Shown in pieces: positions 17,762-26,729 of a stretch of DNA of 64,000 nt. Numbering within the stretch: the first letter of the stretch is position 1; every line of letters begins with the position of its first letter. The DNA is from Methanosarcina sp. MSH10X1 (GTDB lineage Archaea > Halobacteriota > Methanosarcinia > Methanosarcinales > Methanosarcinaceae). The translations under genes and the position numbers were made by a program. The stretch is taken from NCBI RefSeq assembly GCF_004099695.1, contig NZ_SCHL01000004.1:1-64000 (forward strand). Reading direction: 5' to 3'. The notes under the pieces were generated by a model. That model searched no databases and had not been told where the DNA came from. It saw only the letters and a list, made by a program, of their open reading frames with translations.

Positions 17762-18682
17762 TCACGTCGTGAAAAACACCACCAGGGGAATCGTCACTAT
17801 ACTTACAGCCAGCGTTGCAGCCGTTATCCCAGCGGCATAGGCACCTTCGTGTCCGTGCATCTTTGCAATCATCGGCACGACTGTCATCGTCGGCAGGGAC
17901 ATCAGGATGATCATGGACCAGATCATGTTATTCGGCAGGCTTGTCATCAACAGGAGTTTGCCCAAAAGGATCGGCAAAATAATCATTTTAACAACAATGC
18001 CGAAATACAGATCTTTTGTTTTGAATGCGGTCTTCCAGTCGGAGTAGAAGATCAAGGCGCCCAGATAGATCATGGCCATAGCACCGACCGCGTTTTTGAT
18101 CGTCTGAAGTGTATCATCAATGACCGTGGGCAGCTTGACGCCGATCATAATGAAGATGAGTGCCAAAGCAATCGCAACGATGTTGGGGTTCACAAAGCTC
18201 TTTAATGTTATTTTCGCTTTTTTATCGGATGCAGTTGCAAGATACACCCCATAAGTCCAGAATAGGAGTTGATCGACAATACTGAACAACGCTAGATACA
18301 AAATGCCGTCCTTCGGAAATAGAGCTATAAGCAGCGGTACACCGACAAATCCGGTGTTTCCGAAAATGAACGCAAACTGAAAAACCTTTGCTTTGTCGCC
18401 GGTCGGGCGAAGCCCTTTTGATATAATCCAGGTAACGGATGAAATGATCACATAAAACAGAGCCGCAAGACCGATCATTGTGGCATTCTCCCAGATCATC
18501 TGTCTTGTCGTTCCGGCATAGGTCATATAAAAGATCAGCACAGGCAGAAAGATCTTTGAAACCAGTTTAGCAAGATCCGGTAGATAATTTTCCTGGATAA
18601 CACCCTGCTTAGCCGCCACATGTCCGACTAGAAGAATACTGAAGAAAAGGATCATCTGATGAACGACGATTGAAAACAACAT
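17762..18682 (-). CDS. AEC family transporter (auxin efflux carrier type)
   Basis: Integral membrane transporter of 306 residues with about ten hydrophobic segments in the two-times-five arrangement of the AEC family, which exports organic anions such as malate in bacteria. Family signs are FLPVLIFYMTYAG in the first half, FIFGNTGFVGVPLLIALF in the middle and GKLLLMTSLPNNMIWSMIILMSLPTMTVVPMIA near the end. ATG 18682 follows GGAG with 9 bases spacing; a longer frame to 18742 is not supported. The gene is visibly richer in G+C than its neighbours and sits between AT-rich borders, which suggests transfer from bacteria. Substrate unknown. Confidence 0.88.
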   Translation of the reverse strand: MLFSIVVHQMILFFSILLVGHVAAKQGVIQENYLPDLAKLVSKIFLPVLIFYMTYAGTTRQMIWENATMIGLAALFYVIISSVTWIISKGLRPTGDKAKVFQFAFIFGNTGFVGVPLLIALFPKDGILYLALFSIVDQLLFWTYGVYLATASDKKAKITLKSFVNPNIVAIALALIFIMIGVKLPTVIDDTLQTIKNAVGAMAMIYLGALIFYSDWKTAFKTKDLYFGIVVKMIILPILLGKLLLMTSLPNNMIWSMIILMSLPTMTVVPMIAKMHGHEGAYAAGITAATLAVSIVTIPLVVFFTT

Positions 18683-19005
18683 CTTGTAAATCTCCTTTTT
18701 GTTAATCTTGAAAGCGTGATAGGAATACTGAGCCACCCGCACGCCTGAGTTATTTTACCATACAGTATGCTCACCGTCTTTGGTTTTTGTAAATAGTCAC
18801 AAAGCAGTATCATTACAGATACATACCCTTGATAATCTCATGAATAGTAGCAATTGCGAGTCAGTTCACGTAAGTATATTTCCATTTTCTAGAAGAGAAT
18901 AAGCAAATACTTATAATCAGGACGTTATGTATTTTACTGACATTTGAATATATTATTATATATTTACTGATACCTGGATACTTATAATCAAGACATAATA
19001 CTTGC
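18683..19005. other. AT-rich spacer with an imperfect direct repeat
   Basis: ATACTTATAATCA with following GAC occurs near 18908 and again near 18978, each continuing for about 30 bases in similar form. The stretch probably holds the promoter of the transporter gene. No gene seen. Confidence 0.4.
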
Positions 19006-19335
19006 TTACTGATCCTTATTATTATAAGGACATTTGTCACAGGAAAAATTATATTGGCATCTCTCAACGGTTGTTTTAAATAATTCATCTATTTCCATTC
19101 TATATTTAGACAACACATCGGAATTAATTTTATAAAAAACTCTAAAACCTCTACGATTCTCTTCAAGTATTCCAATATTCTTTAAAATCTTTATATGCTG
19201 CGATGTGGCAGGTTGAGAAATGTCAAGTTGTTTAGCTACATCAGAAACACAAAAGGTTTCACTATTATTAGAAGCAAATATTTTTATTATTTTTAGTCTT
19301 TTCTCATCGCCAAGGGCTTTGAGAACTTCAGCCAT
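19006..19335 (-). CDS. ArsR family transcriptional regulator
   Basis: Winged-helix repressor of 109 residues: MAEVLKALGDEKRLKIIKIF, then the recognition helix ISQPATSQHIKILKN and wing EENRRGFRVFYKIN. It ends with a Cys-rich tail, RCQYNFSCDKCPY (three Cys), which could bind a metal or thiol-reactive ligand. The ELCVC metal box of classical ArsR is replaced by FCVSDV with one Cys. It lies upstream of the AEC transporter on the same strand and a perfect palindrome lies just before it, so autoregulation and control of the transporter are likely. ATG 19335 is chosen from family alignment; in-frame GTG and TTG lie 7 and 12 codons earlier. Confidence 0.87.
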   Translation of the reverse strand: MAEVLKALGDEKRLKIIKIFASNNSETFCVSDVAKQLDISQPATSQHIKILKNIGILEENRRGFRVFYKINSDVLSKYRMEIDELFKTTVERCQYNFSCDKCPYNNKDQ

Positions 19336-19377
19336 GTTTTTGATATGACCTTTCACAAAATAACCTCTCAATTATAA

Positions 19378-19401
19378 ATATATAAGCATTCTCTTATATA
19401 T
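19378..19401. promoter_or_regulatory. Palindromic operator before the ArsR gene
   Basis: ATATATAAG, six bases, CTTATATAT: a perfect 9-9 palindrome 43 bases before the regulator start, overlapping TATA-like DNA. Spacing and symmetry fit an ArsR dimer site. Confidence 0.6.
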
Positions 19402-19403
19402 GT

Positions 19404-19661
19404 TTGTCAGGTATTACAAATAATTTTCTTTTTTTCCTGTTTCGCCAAATACTGGAGTTATACCCCAGCAAAAAGGTATTTCTTCAAATTAAGTGGAAAC
19501 CGCTTCATTTTCAATTAAATGCTCTTCTATTTGTTAATTCTGAAATTATTATAAGAAATCAAATTCCTCTTATCTTAACTGATTCAGAAATATGTGACAT
19601 AATTAAAAATAGAAGAAATGAAAAGGTTGACGTTAAAATAGAAAGCATTAAAAGTTTATAG
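19404..19661 (+). CDS. Doubtful small ORF, possible gene remnant
   Basis: Open frame of 85 codons starting at TTG immediately after the ArsR palindrome, with no ribosome site. The last 40 codons (around RNQIPLILTDSEICDIIKNRR) look more protein-like than the first part. It may be the end of a decayed gene. I do not recognise it. Confidence 0.22.
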   Translation: MSGITNNFLFFLFRQILELYPSKKVFLQIKWKPLHFQLNALLFVNSEIIIRNQIPLILTDSEICDIIKNRRNEKVDVKIESIKSL

Positions 19662-19833
19662 AGCAAGAATTTTGTGTGGAGCGATGTATAAATAATGTCC
19701 TGTCAGGAATTCACTGGAAAAACTCACTAATGAGTAAAGATTATGAACATTATTGTAGGACTCAAATTATCCCTTTTAATGAGTTGCTGACGTACCGGAC
19801 ATTTCTTTATCGAGGGTGCGGAGGCCTGTAGAA

Positions 19834-22389
19834 ATGAGAACTGGTTTTCTTAATGCTTTAATCTGTATACTACTCATAGGGTTAATAATTCCTGGAATGA
19901 TCCCGGGCATCGCATTTGCTGTGGAAGATATAGATAAGGGATCTGAGGAAAATGGAAACTCGACTGTTGACCTGGTAATTGAAAGTATCTCATTTGATCC
20001 TGAAAATCCTGGTCCCGAGCAGAAGAAAGTAGATATCATAACATCGGTGAAGAACCAGGGAAACGGAACTTCGGAATCAACAAATCTGGCTTATTTTATA
20101 AATGGTTATCGCACAGGAGAGAGTAGAGTTCCTGAAATTGAAGCTGGACAACGTGAGCAGATATCATTTTCATGGGAACCGGAGTCCGAAGAAGGCACAG
20201 TGGAAGTAACTGTGAAAATTGACGAAAGAGAATTAGTGCCTGAAACTAATGAAGACAATAACGAGAGGGCTCAATCCTTAACTTTCGCCGGACTCCCGGA
20301 CCTGATAATAGATACCTTCAGGTATCCCAAGGAAGCGAAAACTGGAGAACTCAAGAACATAGAAATAATTGTTAAGAACCAGGGAACATCGGAATCGGAA
20401 GGAACAAAGCTGAAACTCCAGATCGACGGAGTTGAAGTTAACGAATGGGATGTATCCTCACTCGCCGCAGGAGAGAACAGTGAATTAATCTCAGAGCCAT
20501 GGACTCCGGCATCAGACGGGCCTGTAGAGATAAAAGCCGTAGTTGATTCTGAAATGTCTGTATCTGAGAGTAATGAGAGTAATAACCAGAAAACAGGCAC
20601 TGTAACCGTAACCGGGTCAGAGGAATTACTTCCGGATCTGACGATAGAATCCTTCAAATATCCTGAGAATTCGGAACCTGGAAAGCATGAGAACATAGAA
20701 ATACGTGTGAAGAACCAGGGAACATCGGCCTCCGAAGTAGCAACGAAACTGGAACTCTATATCGGCGGAGTAAAGGTTAACGAATGGGATATTCCCTCAC
20801 TTCCGGCAGGAGAAAGTAGTGAGCCGTTCTCAGGGGAATGGATTCCGGCATCAGAAGGGTCCGTAGAGATAAAAGCCGTGGTCGATGGAGGGAACCTGGT
20901 AAATGAGAGCCATGAAAACAATAACCAGAAAGCTGATACTGTAACCGTAACCGTATCAGAGGAGCTTCTTCCTGACCTTGTGGTTGAAGACATTTTATCT
21001 GAGCAGGGTGACCCTCAGGCAGGAAAACTTTCGAATCTTACCGTGAAAATAAAAAACCAGGGTGCAGCTCCTGCAGCGGAGGCTGCGGCAAAATGGTATA
21101 TTAACGGTGAGGCTGTTAACGAGAATCTTCAGGTTCCAGCTCTTTCAGAAGGGGCAAATGCAGAAGTATTACTTCCACTGACTCCGGAAAAGGCAGGAAA
21201 AACGGAAGTGAAAGTACTTGTTGATTCTGGAGCTTCTGTAACAGAGAGTAATGAGAGTAACAACCAGCTCACAAAAGTAATAGATGTCAAGGGTTTACTG
21301 CCTGACCTGAGAATTGAGTCTCTTTTTTTGAACCCGGAAACCCCGAAACCGGGAGAGAATATAACTTTCACGGTAACGGTAAAAAACGATGGGGCTGGGG
21401 ATGCATCGAGCAACGAACTTGAATACAACATAAATGGAATAAACGAAACATATAGCGGGAGAATCCTGATACCCGCACTTTCTCCAGGCAACACGACAAG
21501 TGGTACTTTTTCCTGGGCACCCGGAAATGAAGGGCAAATCGAAATAAAAGCGACCATAGATGCCGGAGGCGTGGTGTCCGAAAATAATGAGTCTAATAAC
21601 GAACTCACAAAAACTTTGACAGTCTCTAAAGAAACTATTTCAGGCGGTAGCGGAGGGGGCGGGAGACCCAGGTCATCCGGAAGCAGTGGAGGAGGAGGCA
21701 CTGCTTCTAAAGAGCCGGCAAGCAATGTTGATGTGAAGGAGCTTTCCACCAGGCATGTTATAAACAGTTATCATGTCAAATTCGATTTCATAGAAAACGT
21801 TACATGCGTCACATATATTGAATTTGATCCAAAGAAGACGTTCAGGAGAACAACAACAATTGTAGAAGTGCTAAAAAATAAATCCGTTTTCGTCCCGGAA
21901 CTTCCCTTGGGAAGGATATATAAACATATGAATATCTGGGTGGGAGACGAAGGAGCCGGGCTTCCCGGTTCTTTTAAAAATGGAGTCATTGAGTTTAGGG
22001 TTGGAAAGGCATGGATTAAAGAGAACAACGTGAATCAATCCCTTATAGCCCTCCAGTGGTACGATAAAAGCTGGCGTTCTCTTTACACCGAAAAAGTAAG
22101 AGAAGATCGGAATTACGTTTACTTTAAAGCGGAAACTCCCGGTTTCTCCTGTTTTGCAATAACGGAATATATAGTAGATGAAAAAAGCAGCCAGGAAACA
22201 GAAGGAGAGGGAAAGTTACAGGAGACTTTAAAAAATTGGAACGGCCGAAAAGCAGGTAACCTGAACGGAAGTGTAGAAGAAAGCGGTCTAATTAAAAACC
22301 CTATGGGAAAGGCCAAGATACTTATGGCAATATCTCTGCCTCTGTTCATGATTTTTGTAGAGTACTTTATCCTGAAGAAAAAAATCTGA
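19834..22389 (+). CDS. Surface protein with CARDB repeats and PGF domain
   Basis: Exported, membrane-anchored protein of 851 residues. A signal peptide (to about residue 30, IPGIAFA) is followed by five CARDB adhesion-type Ig-like repeats, each starting PDLxIES or similar and ending SNESNNQ-type (one ends NEDNNERAQ). A Gly/Ser linker (SGGSGGGGRPRSSG) leads to a PGF-pre-PGF domain with the typical ETPGFSCFAITEY, and a C-terminal membrane helix (ILMAISLPLFMIFVEYFI) with basic tail. Many NxS/T sites suit N-glycosylation. ATG 19834 has GGAGG upstream. Probably a cell-surface adhesin. It is alone, with a strong hairpin between it and the convergent neighbour. Confidence 0.9.
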   Translation: MRTGFLNALICILLIGLIIPGMIPGIAFAVEDIDKGSEENGNSTVDLVIESISFDPENPGPEQKKVDIITSVKNQGNGTSESTNLAYFINGYRTGESRVPEIEAGQREQISFSWEPESEEGTVEVTVKIDERELVPETNEDNNERAQSLTFAGLPDLIIDTFRYPKEAKTGELKNIEIIVKNQGTSESEGTKLKLQIDGVEVNEWDVSSLAAGENSELISEPWTPASDGPVEIKAVVDSEMSVSESNESNNQKTGTVTVTGSEELLPDLTIESFKYPENSEPGKHENIEIRVKNQGTSASEVATKLELYIGGVKVNEWDIPSLPAGESSEPFSGEWIPASEGSVEIKAVVDGGNLVNESHENNNQKADTVTVTVSEELLPDLVVEDILSEQGDPQAGKLSNLTVKIKNQGAAPAAEAAAKWYINGEAVNENLQVPALSEGANAEVLLPLTPEKAGKTEVKVLVDSGASVTESNESNNQLTKVIDVKGLLPDLRIESLFLNPETPKPGENITFTVTVKNDGAGDASSNELEYNINGINETYSGRILIPALSPGNTTSGTFSWAPGNEGQIEIKATIDAGGVVSENNESNNELTKTLTVSKETISGGSGGGGRPRSSGSSGGGGTASKEPASNVDVKELSTRHVINSYHVKFDFIENVTCVTYIEFDPKKTFRRTTTIVEVLKNKSVFVPELPLGRIYKHMNIWVGDEGAGLPGSFKNGVIEFRVGKAWIKENNVNQSLIALQWYDKSWRSLYTEKVREDRNYVYFKAETPGFSCFAITEYIVDEKSSQETEGEGKLQETLKNWNGRKAGNLNGSVEESGLIKNPMGKAKILMAISLPLFMIFVEYFILKKKI

Positions 22390-22625
22390 AAAACTTTTTT
22401 CTTCATAATTCTATTTTCAAATAAAACTGTGAAAAGCAGGTTTTGAGCCGGATAGTCCACTCCTGTCACCTGGCTAATAAATTTTCTATTTTTTTGCCAG
22501 CTGCCCCAACAGAAATAGTTTTCAGGATAACAGATATGCTCTAGCCGGAGATTCCGAAAGGTATGTAAGGTAAAAATAATCTGCCGCAACCGGACAATCA
22601 ATATGCCTTAACTGGAGTATCTTGT

Positions 22626-22660
22626 CTGACTAAATGGAGAATCTAATTCTCCACAGTCAG
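22626..22660. terminator. Large hairpin between convergent genes
   Basis: CTGACT and ATGGAGAAT pair with ATTCTCCA and AGTCAG around a 3-base loop, giving a nearly perfect 35-base palindrome. It can serve as terminator in both directions. Confidence 0.55.
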
Positions 22661-22740
22661 GTAATGTTCTCAAAAAAGGGCTTAATGCAGGCACTTTTTG
22701 AGATTACAGAGTTTTCGATTCATTTGCAGGAAGATAGCTA

Positions 22741-23130
22741 TCAGATTGTACTTCTCTCAGCCAGAAGAGCTCCAATTACCGACCCAAGTATGCCTATTAT
22801 AGCTGTGTGAGCTACGATAACCAGAGTAATTATAAACGCAGAAGCCGCTACGAATCCCCCGAGAACAGGAGCATCTCTAAGTATCGACCCCAGGACTCCT
22901 CCCAGAAGAAAGCCTGGAATAATCATAAAGACAGTCATCAGAACTCCTGTCTTAAGCCCTCCTCCGGATCCTCCATCCGCGTAATAGCCTCCTAAGAGAC
23001 CGCCCAGTAAAGGGGCTATGGAGTTTACCAATGGAATAAAATAAAAAATAAAAGTACAGACCATACCTATCAGTGCACCACCCAGAACTCTAGCTATTAT
23101 TTCCACCCCCGATAATGAAGTAAAATACAA
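22741..23130 (-). CDS. Small membrane protein, DUF5518-like
   Basis: Gly-rich integral membrane protein of about 120 residues with four hydrophobic segments: ARVLGGALIGMVCTFIFYF, APLLGGLLGGYYADG, GVLMTVFMIIPGFLLGG and the C-terminal IVAHTAIIGILGSVIGALL. This fits the DUF5518 family, common in Methanosarcina, of unknown role. The start is uncertain: TTG 23130 has no ribosome site, GTG 23106 is possible, and the GGGGGTGG at 23103-23110 would best serve an ATA codon at 23097. TATA-like TATATATTTA lies near 23170. Confidence 0.72.
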   Translation of the reverse strand: MYFTSLSGVEIIARVLGGALIGMVCTFIFYFIPLVNSIAPLLGGLLGGYYADGGSGGGLKTGVLMTVFMIIPGFLLGGVLGSILRDAPVLGGFVAASAFIITLVIVAHTAIIGILGSVIGALLAERSTI

Positions 23131-23337
23131 ATTATGGATATTAGAATAAATTTGATTTAATTATTATTAAATATATAGTAAACGTTTAGTAATTCTCATT
23201 TCGAAAAGGAGCTAAAATCTCTCATGCTTTTCCTGCCTTCTACCCGCTTATCTTAATTTATTGCTCTGAATACAGGTGCGAAAGGAACAGAACCCTGATA
23301 TAAGTGTATCCCCTAAAACTTAAGGGGATTGGATATA

Positions 23338-23754
23338 ATGGAAGATTGCCTTTTTTGCAAGATAATAGCGGGGAAAATTCCTTCAGATAAGGTATATGAA
23401 GACGATACTGTTTTTGCATTTCTTGATGTTTTTCCGGCTAGTGAAGGGCATACCCTTGTGGCTCCTAAAAAGCACTTCGTCAAGTTTACGGATATGGATG
23501 CGGAAAGTGTTGCCATGCTTTTTGAGGCTGCAAGAAAGATTACGGCGGCAGTCGAGAAGGCATTTCCGGCTGAGGGATCAAATATAGGAATCAATAATGG
23601 GAAAGTAGCTGGACAGGAAATTCCCCATGTACACGTACATGTTATTCCAAGAAGGAAAGGAGACGGCGGGAGAGGAATAAAATCAATAGTATGGACTGAG
23701 CCGGATACTACCAATCTGAAAGAGGTTGCAGAAAAACTCAGAAGAGCGCTCTGA
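23338..23754 (+). CDS. HIT family nucleotide hydrolase/transferase
   Basis: Histidine-triad protein of 138 residues acting on nucleoside phosphoramidates or dinucleotides. CLFCKIIAGKIPSDKVYED is the typical N terminus with a zinc-type Cys pair, AFLDVFPASEGHTLVAPKKH follows, and the catalytic triad is HVHVHVIPRR. Start ATG 23338 has AGGGGATTGGA upstream; a TTG three codons earlier is less likely. It precedes the sulfur gene set by 155 bases but is probably independent. Confidence 0.95.
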   Translation: MEDCLFCKIIAGKIPSDKVYEDDTVFAFLDVFPASEGHTLVAPKKHFVKFTDMDAESVAMLFEAARKITAAVEKAFPAEGSNIGINNGKVAGQEIPHVHVHVIPRRKGDGGRGIKSIVWTEPDTTNLKEVAEKLRRAL

Positions 23755-23908
23755 AAAGAAAGATTGAAATAACAGGGGTAATTCCCGATAGAACTTTTAA
23801 TGCGAAACGATAATATATTTTTTGGGATATAATGAACTTTAGCAAAGGACGGCAGGCAGAACTGCTGTAAGAATCCTTCCTTTTCTCTTACTTTGGGGGG
23901 TAAGAATA

Positions 23909-24136
23909 ATGGCAGATGTAGAAATCGATGTTCGAGGGCAGACCTGTCCGGTTCCGCTGGTAGAGTGCAGAAAGGCTTTGAAGAAAGCCTCTCCGGGGGA
24001 TCTTGTTATTGTGAAAGGAACACATCCGGCGTCGAGAAAGGAAATTCCTATGGCTTGCGAGGCAATGGGGCTTGAAGTGCTGGATATTGAGGATAAAGAA
24101 GGAGGGAAAGAGTGGGAGATAAAGATCCGGAGATGA
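23909..24136 (+). CDS. TusA/SirA-like sulfur carrier protein
   Basis: Sulfurtransferase carrier of 75 residues that passes persulfide sulfur from donors to tRNA thiolation or cofactor pathways. The motif DVRGQTCPVPLVECRKALK has the CPxP active site with the sulfur-carrying Cys. ATG 23909 has GGGGGGT upstream. It starts a run (TusA, DsrE-like, desulfurase homologue, IscU) with gaps of 18, 229 and 77 bases, which suggests joint work in sulfur delivery. Confidence 0.92.
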   Translation: MADVEIDVRGQTCPVPLVECRKALKKASPGDLVIVKGTHPASRKEIPMACEAMGLEVLDIEDKEGGKEWEIKIRR

Positions 24137-24154
24137 ACCGGAAGAGGAGTCGAA

Positions 24155-24574
24155 ATGGGGGAAAAGACGGTAATTATTCTTCACAGCGGCGATATGGATA
24201 AAGTATACAGTGCACTTATAATTGCTAACGGAGCCCTGGCAATGGGTATGGAGGCTTCGATATATTTTACTTTCTGGGGGCTAATGCGCCTGAAGAAAGG
24301 AGAGCTTGATAAAGGTCAGCTTTCCAAGATGAATATGCTGGGACTTGGCAGGCAGATGATAAAGAAAAGAATGGACAAAGCCAATGTAGTTTCACTTGAA
24401 AGATTGATGAACGATTTCAAGGAACTTGGGGGAAAAATAATCGCCTGCGAGATGACCATGGAAATCATGGGTTTAAGTAAGGAAGAACTTCGAACGGAAT
24501 GGATAGACGAATGGGGCGCTGTTGGTTCCTATATTCAGGAAGCAAGAGATGCCAGCGTAACGCTCTTTATCTGA
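24155..24574 (+). CDS. DsrE-like family protein (DsrE2 type)
   Basis: Protein of 139 residues of the DsrE/F-like fold: VIILHSGDMDKVYSALIIANGALAMGMEASIYFTFWGLMRL, then ELGGKIIACEMTMEIMGLSKEEL and a C-terminal GAVGSYIQEARDASVTLFI. The Cys in IACEMTMEIMG is the expected persulfide site of the DsrE2 group. Members act as sulfur carriers beside TusA in sulfur oxidisers and many archaea. It follows tusA by 18 bases with GAGGAG near the start. Partner choice is inferred from context. Confidence 0.9.
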   Translation: MGEKTVIILHSGDMDKVYSALIIANGALAMGMEASIYFTFWGLMRLKKGELDKGQLSKMNMLGLGRQMIKKRMDKANVVSLERLMNDFKELGGKIIACEMTMEIMGLSKEELRTEWIDEWGAVGSYIQEARDASVTLFI

Positions 24575-24803
24575 AGTTTAAAAAGTTACTAGATTTCAAA
24601 TTACACTATAGTAGAACTTATCTTGTGAGTCGGCCTGATTCAGACTTACTTCATCCAGTTAAATTAATATTCCGGGAGTTTTTCGGATCTAAAGCCTCAA
24701 GGTTTCTCGGCTTAGAAGCCGCACAATTCACTGAAAAACTTGAGTTTAGCTGTAGAATTCAAAATTATATTGTATATGGGGAGGGAGAAAAATATTTGAG
24801 AAT

Positions 24804-25958
24804 GTGATATATCTTGACAATGCCGCATCCACCAGATTGGATGAACAGGTACTTGAAGCGATGAAGCCCTATTTTTTTGATACTTATGCAGTGGCAACAT
24901 CGGAATTCGGCTATTCTATGGGGATTGACGCAAAGGAAGCACTCGAAAGGTCCCGAGAAAGCATTGCTCTAAAACTTGATGCAAACTCGGAAGAGGTTAT
25001 TTTCACATCAGGATCCACCGAATCAAGCAATACCGCACTTAAAGGAGTTGCCTGGGCTTTTAAAGAGAAGAAAGGAAAGCATATCATTGTCTCGAAAATC
25101 GAGGATTTTCCTGTGCTGAATACCGCAAAAGCTCTTGAGAGAGAGGGTTTTAGTGCAACTTTCCTTGATGTGGATGCTGAAGGGTTTGTAGACCTCGAAG
25201 GGCTGAGAAATGCAATCACAAAGGAAACGGTCCTTGTCTCAATCCAGCAAGGGAACCAGGAAATAGGAACAGTCCAGGATCTGAAAGCTATCTCAGAGAT
25301 CTGTGAAGAAAAAGATGTGCTCCTGCACACAGATGCTACTCATAGCTTTACCAGGCTTCCCCTGAGTATGAAGGAACTGCCCGTAGACCTGATCACCATG
25401 TCCGCCCACACTATTCACGGCCCAAGAGGAGTGGGGGCTCTTTACATCCGGAAAGATACCCCGATAACCAAGTTTATGGACGGCGGTTTTCAGGAATTTA
25501 ACCTGAGGGCAGGAGTGGAAGATATTCCATCAGCAGTTGGTTTTGCAAAAGCCGTAGAGCTCGTAACCGAAGAGGAAAACGGGAGGCTCAAAGCCATGAG
25601 AGATCGGGTAATTGACAAAGCACTTTCCGGGATTCCTGATGTTACGCTCAACGGGAGCAGGGAAAAGCGCCTCCCTCAGAACGCAAACCTGACTTTCCAC
25701 TATGTAGAAGGCGAATCCGTAACTCTGCATATGGATATGAGAGGTTTTGCGGTAAGCACGGGTTCTGCCTGTTTTAGCCGGTCTCTCGAAGCCAGCCATG
25801 TAATCAGGGGTATCGGAGGAGACCATGAGAGAGCGCACGGTTCGGTACGCTTTACCTTCGGGCGCTATAACCGCATGGAAGACGCTGATGCCGCAATTGA
25901 GGCAATGAGTGAGATAGTGGCAAGGCTCAGGGAAATAAGTCCCCTTGCGAGAAAATGA
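24804..25958 (+). CDS. Cysteine desulfurase homologue lacking PLP lysine
   Basis: Aminotransferase class V protein of 384 residues, clearly of the NifS/IscS family (YLDNAASTRLD, GSTESSNTALKG, HTDATHS, ending GSACFSRSLEASHVI with the persulfide Cys323). Key residues are changed: the PLP Schiff-base lysine position (SGHK in E. coli IscS, Lys206) is Thr203 in SAHTIHGPRG, and the active-site His104 position is Asp101 in KIEDFPVL. Classical desulfuration would not work with these changes. Archaeoglobus IscS also lacks the lysine and still forms a complex with IscU, so this may be a scaffold or sulfide-using partner. Start GTG 24804 has no clear ribosome site. It overlaps the open frame of the next gene. 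Confidence 0.9.
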   Translation: MIYLDNAASTRLDEQVLEAMKPYFFDTYAVATSEFGYSMGIDAKEALERSRESIALKLDANSEEVIFTSGSTESSNTALKGVAWAFKEKKGKHIIVSKIEDFPVLNTAKALEREGFSATFLDVDAEGFVDLEGLRNAITKETVLVSIQQGNQEIGTVQDLKAISEICEEKDVLLHTDATHSFTRLPLSMKELPVDLITMSAHTIHGPRGVGALYIRKDTPITKFMDGGFQEFNLRAGVEDIPSAVGFAKAVELVTEEENGRLKAMRDRVIDKALSGIPDVTLNGSREKRLPQNANLTFHYVEGESVTLHMDMRGFAVSTGSACFSRSLEASHVIRGIGGDHERAHGSVRFTFGRYNRMEDADAAIEAMSEIVARLREISPLARK

Positions 25959-26035
25959 ACAAAGGATTGAAGGATAGTACGAGAGAAGCAGATTATAGAA
26001 GCTCAGGGAAAGGAAAATTAGAGAAAGGTGAGAAA

Positions 26036-26671
26036 ATGAAATTTCCTTACAGTCAAAAAGTGCTGGAACATTTCAAGAACCCGCATAATGTAGGAAAGAT
26101 CGAGAACCCTGACGGAAAGGGCCTTGAAGGAAGTCCGGCTTGCGGAGACATGGTTGCAGTTTATATAAAGGTCAATCCCGATACAAGGGTTATTGAAGAT
26201 GTAAAATTCGAATCTTACGGCTGTGCATCAAATATTGCCACAGCCTCAATAATAACCGATCTAGCATTAGGAAAAACTCTTGATGAAGCGAAGAAAATAA
26301 CCTGGAAGCAGGCTGCTGAAGAACTTGGCGGATTGCCTCCGATAAAAGCCCACTGTTCAGTGCTTGCAGTTGAGGGCCTGCGAGCCGCAATCAAGGACTA
26401 TGAGGAAAAGCATGGGCTTATAACCGAGAAGGAGCCCACAACCGAAGAAGTTGTCAAGAAGAGACTTAAACACGTTATGAACCCCCTGACAGGGCTTGAT
26501 ATCATCCGTACAAACCTTATCCTTAAAACCAGTGTTGAGGATGGAGTGGTGAGAGTAGTTGTGGATTTGCCTGCAAACCATCAGTTTGCTCCGGCGATAA
26601 AAGAGGATATTGCGGAAAAATTGGGGTCTTTATGGGATGTCGAGAGGGTTGATGTGGTGTTTACGGCCTGA
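26036..26671 (+). CDS. iscU: IscU-type Fe-S scaffold fused to DUF59/MIP18 domain
   Basis: Fe-S cluster assembly scaffold of 211 residues. The N-terminal IscU domain has the three cluster Cys and the Asp: SPACGDM (Cys36, Asp38), YGCASN (Cys63) and KAHCSVL (Cys107). From about residue 137 a second domain, VMNPLTGLDIIRTNLILK to VERVDVVF, matches the DUF59/MIP18 family used in Fe-S targeting (SufT, CIA2). ATG 26036 with AAAGGTGAG upstream is preferred over the ATG at 25955 that overlaps the desulfurase homologue. It follows the PLP-lysine-less desulfurase homologue directly. Confidence 0.93.
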   Translation: MKFPYSQKVLEHFKNPHNVGKIENPDGKGLEGSPACGDMVAVYIKVNPDTRVIEDVKFESYGCASNIATASIITDLALGKTLDEAKKITWKQAAEELGGLPPIKAHCSVLAVEGLRAAIKDYEEKHGLITEKEPTTEEVVKKRLKHVMNPLTGLDIIRTNLILKTSVEDGVVRVVVDLPANHQFAPAIKEDIAEKLGSLWDVERVDVVFTA

Positions 26672-26729
26672 GTGATAGAATCGTATCATGGTTTAAGGGA
26701 AATAAGAACGCTATATGGTAGGGGGTAAT

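Noticed and set aside
17759-18205. 148-codon plus-strand ORF rich in His and Asp
   Set aside because: It is antisense to the AEC transporter, which has clear family motifs; the composition is typical of a shadow frame.
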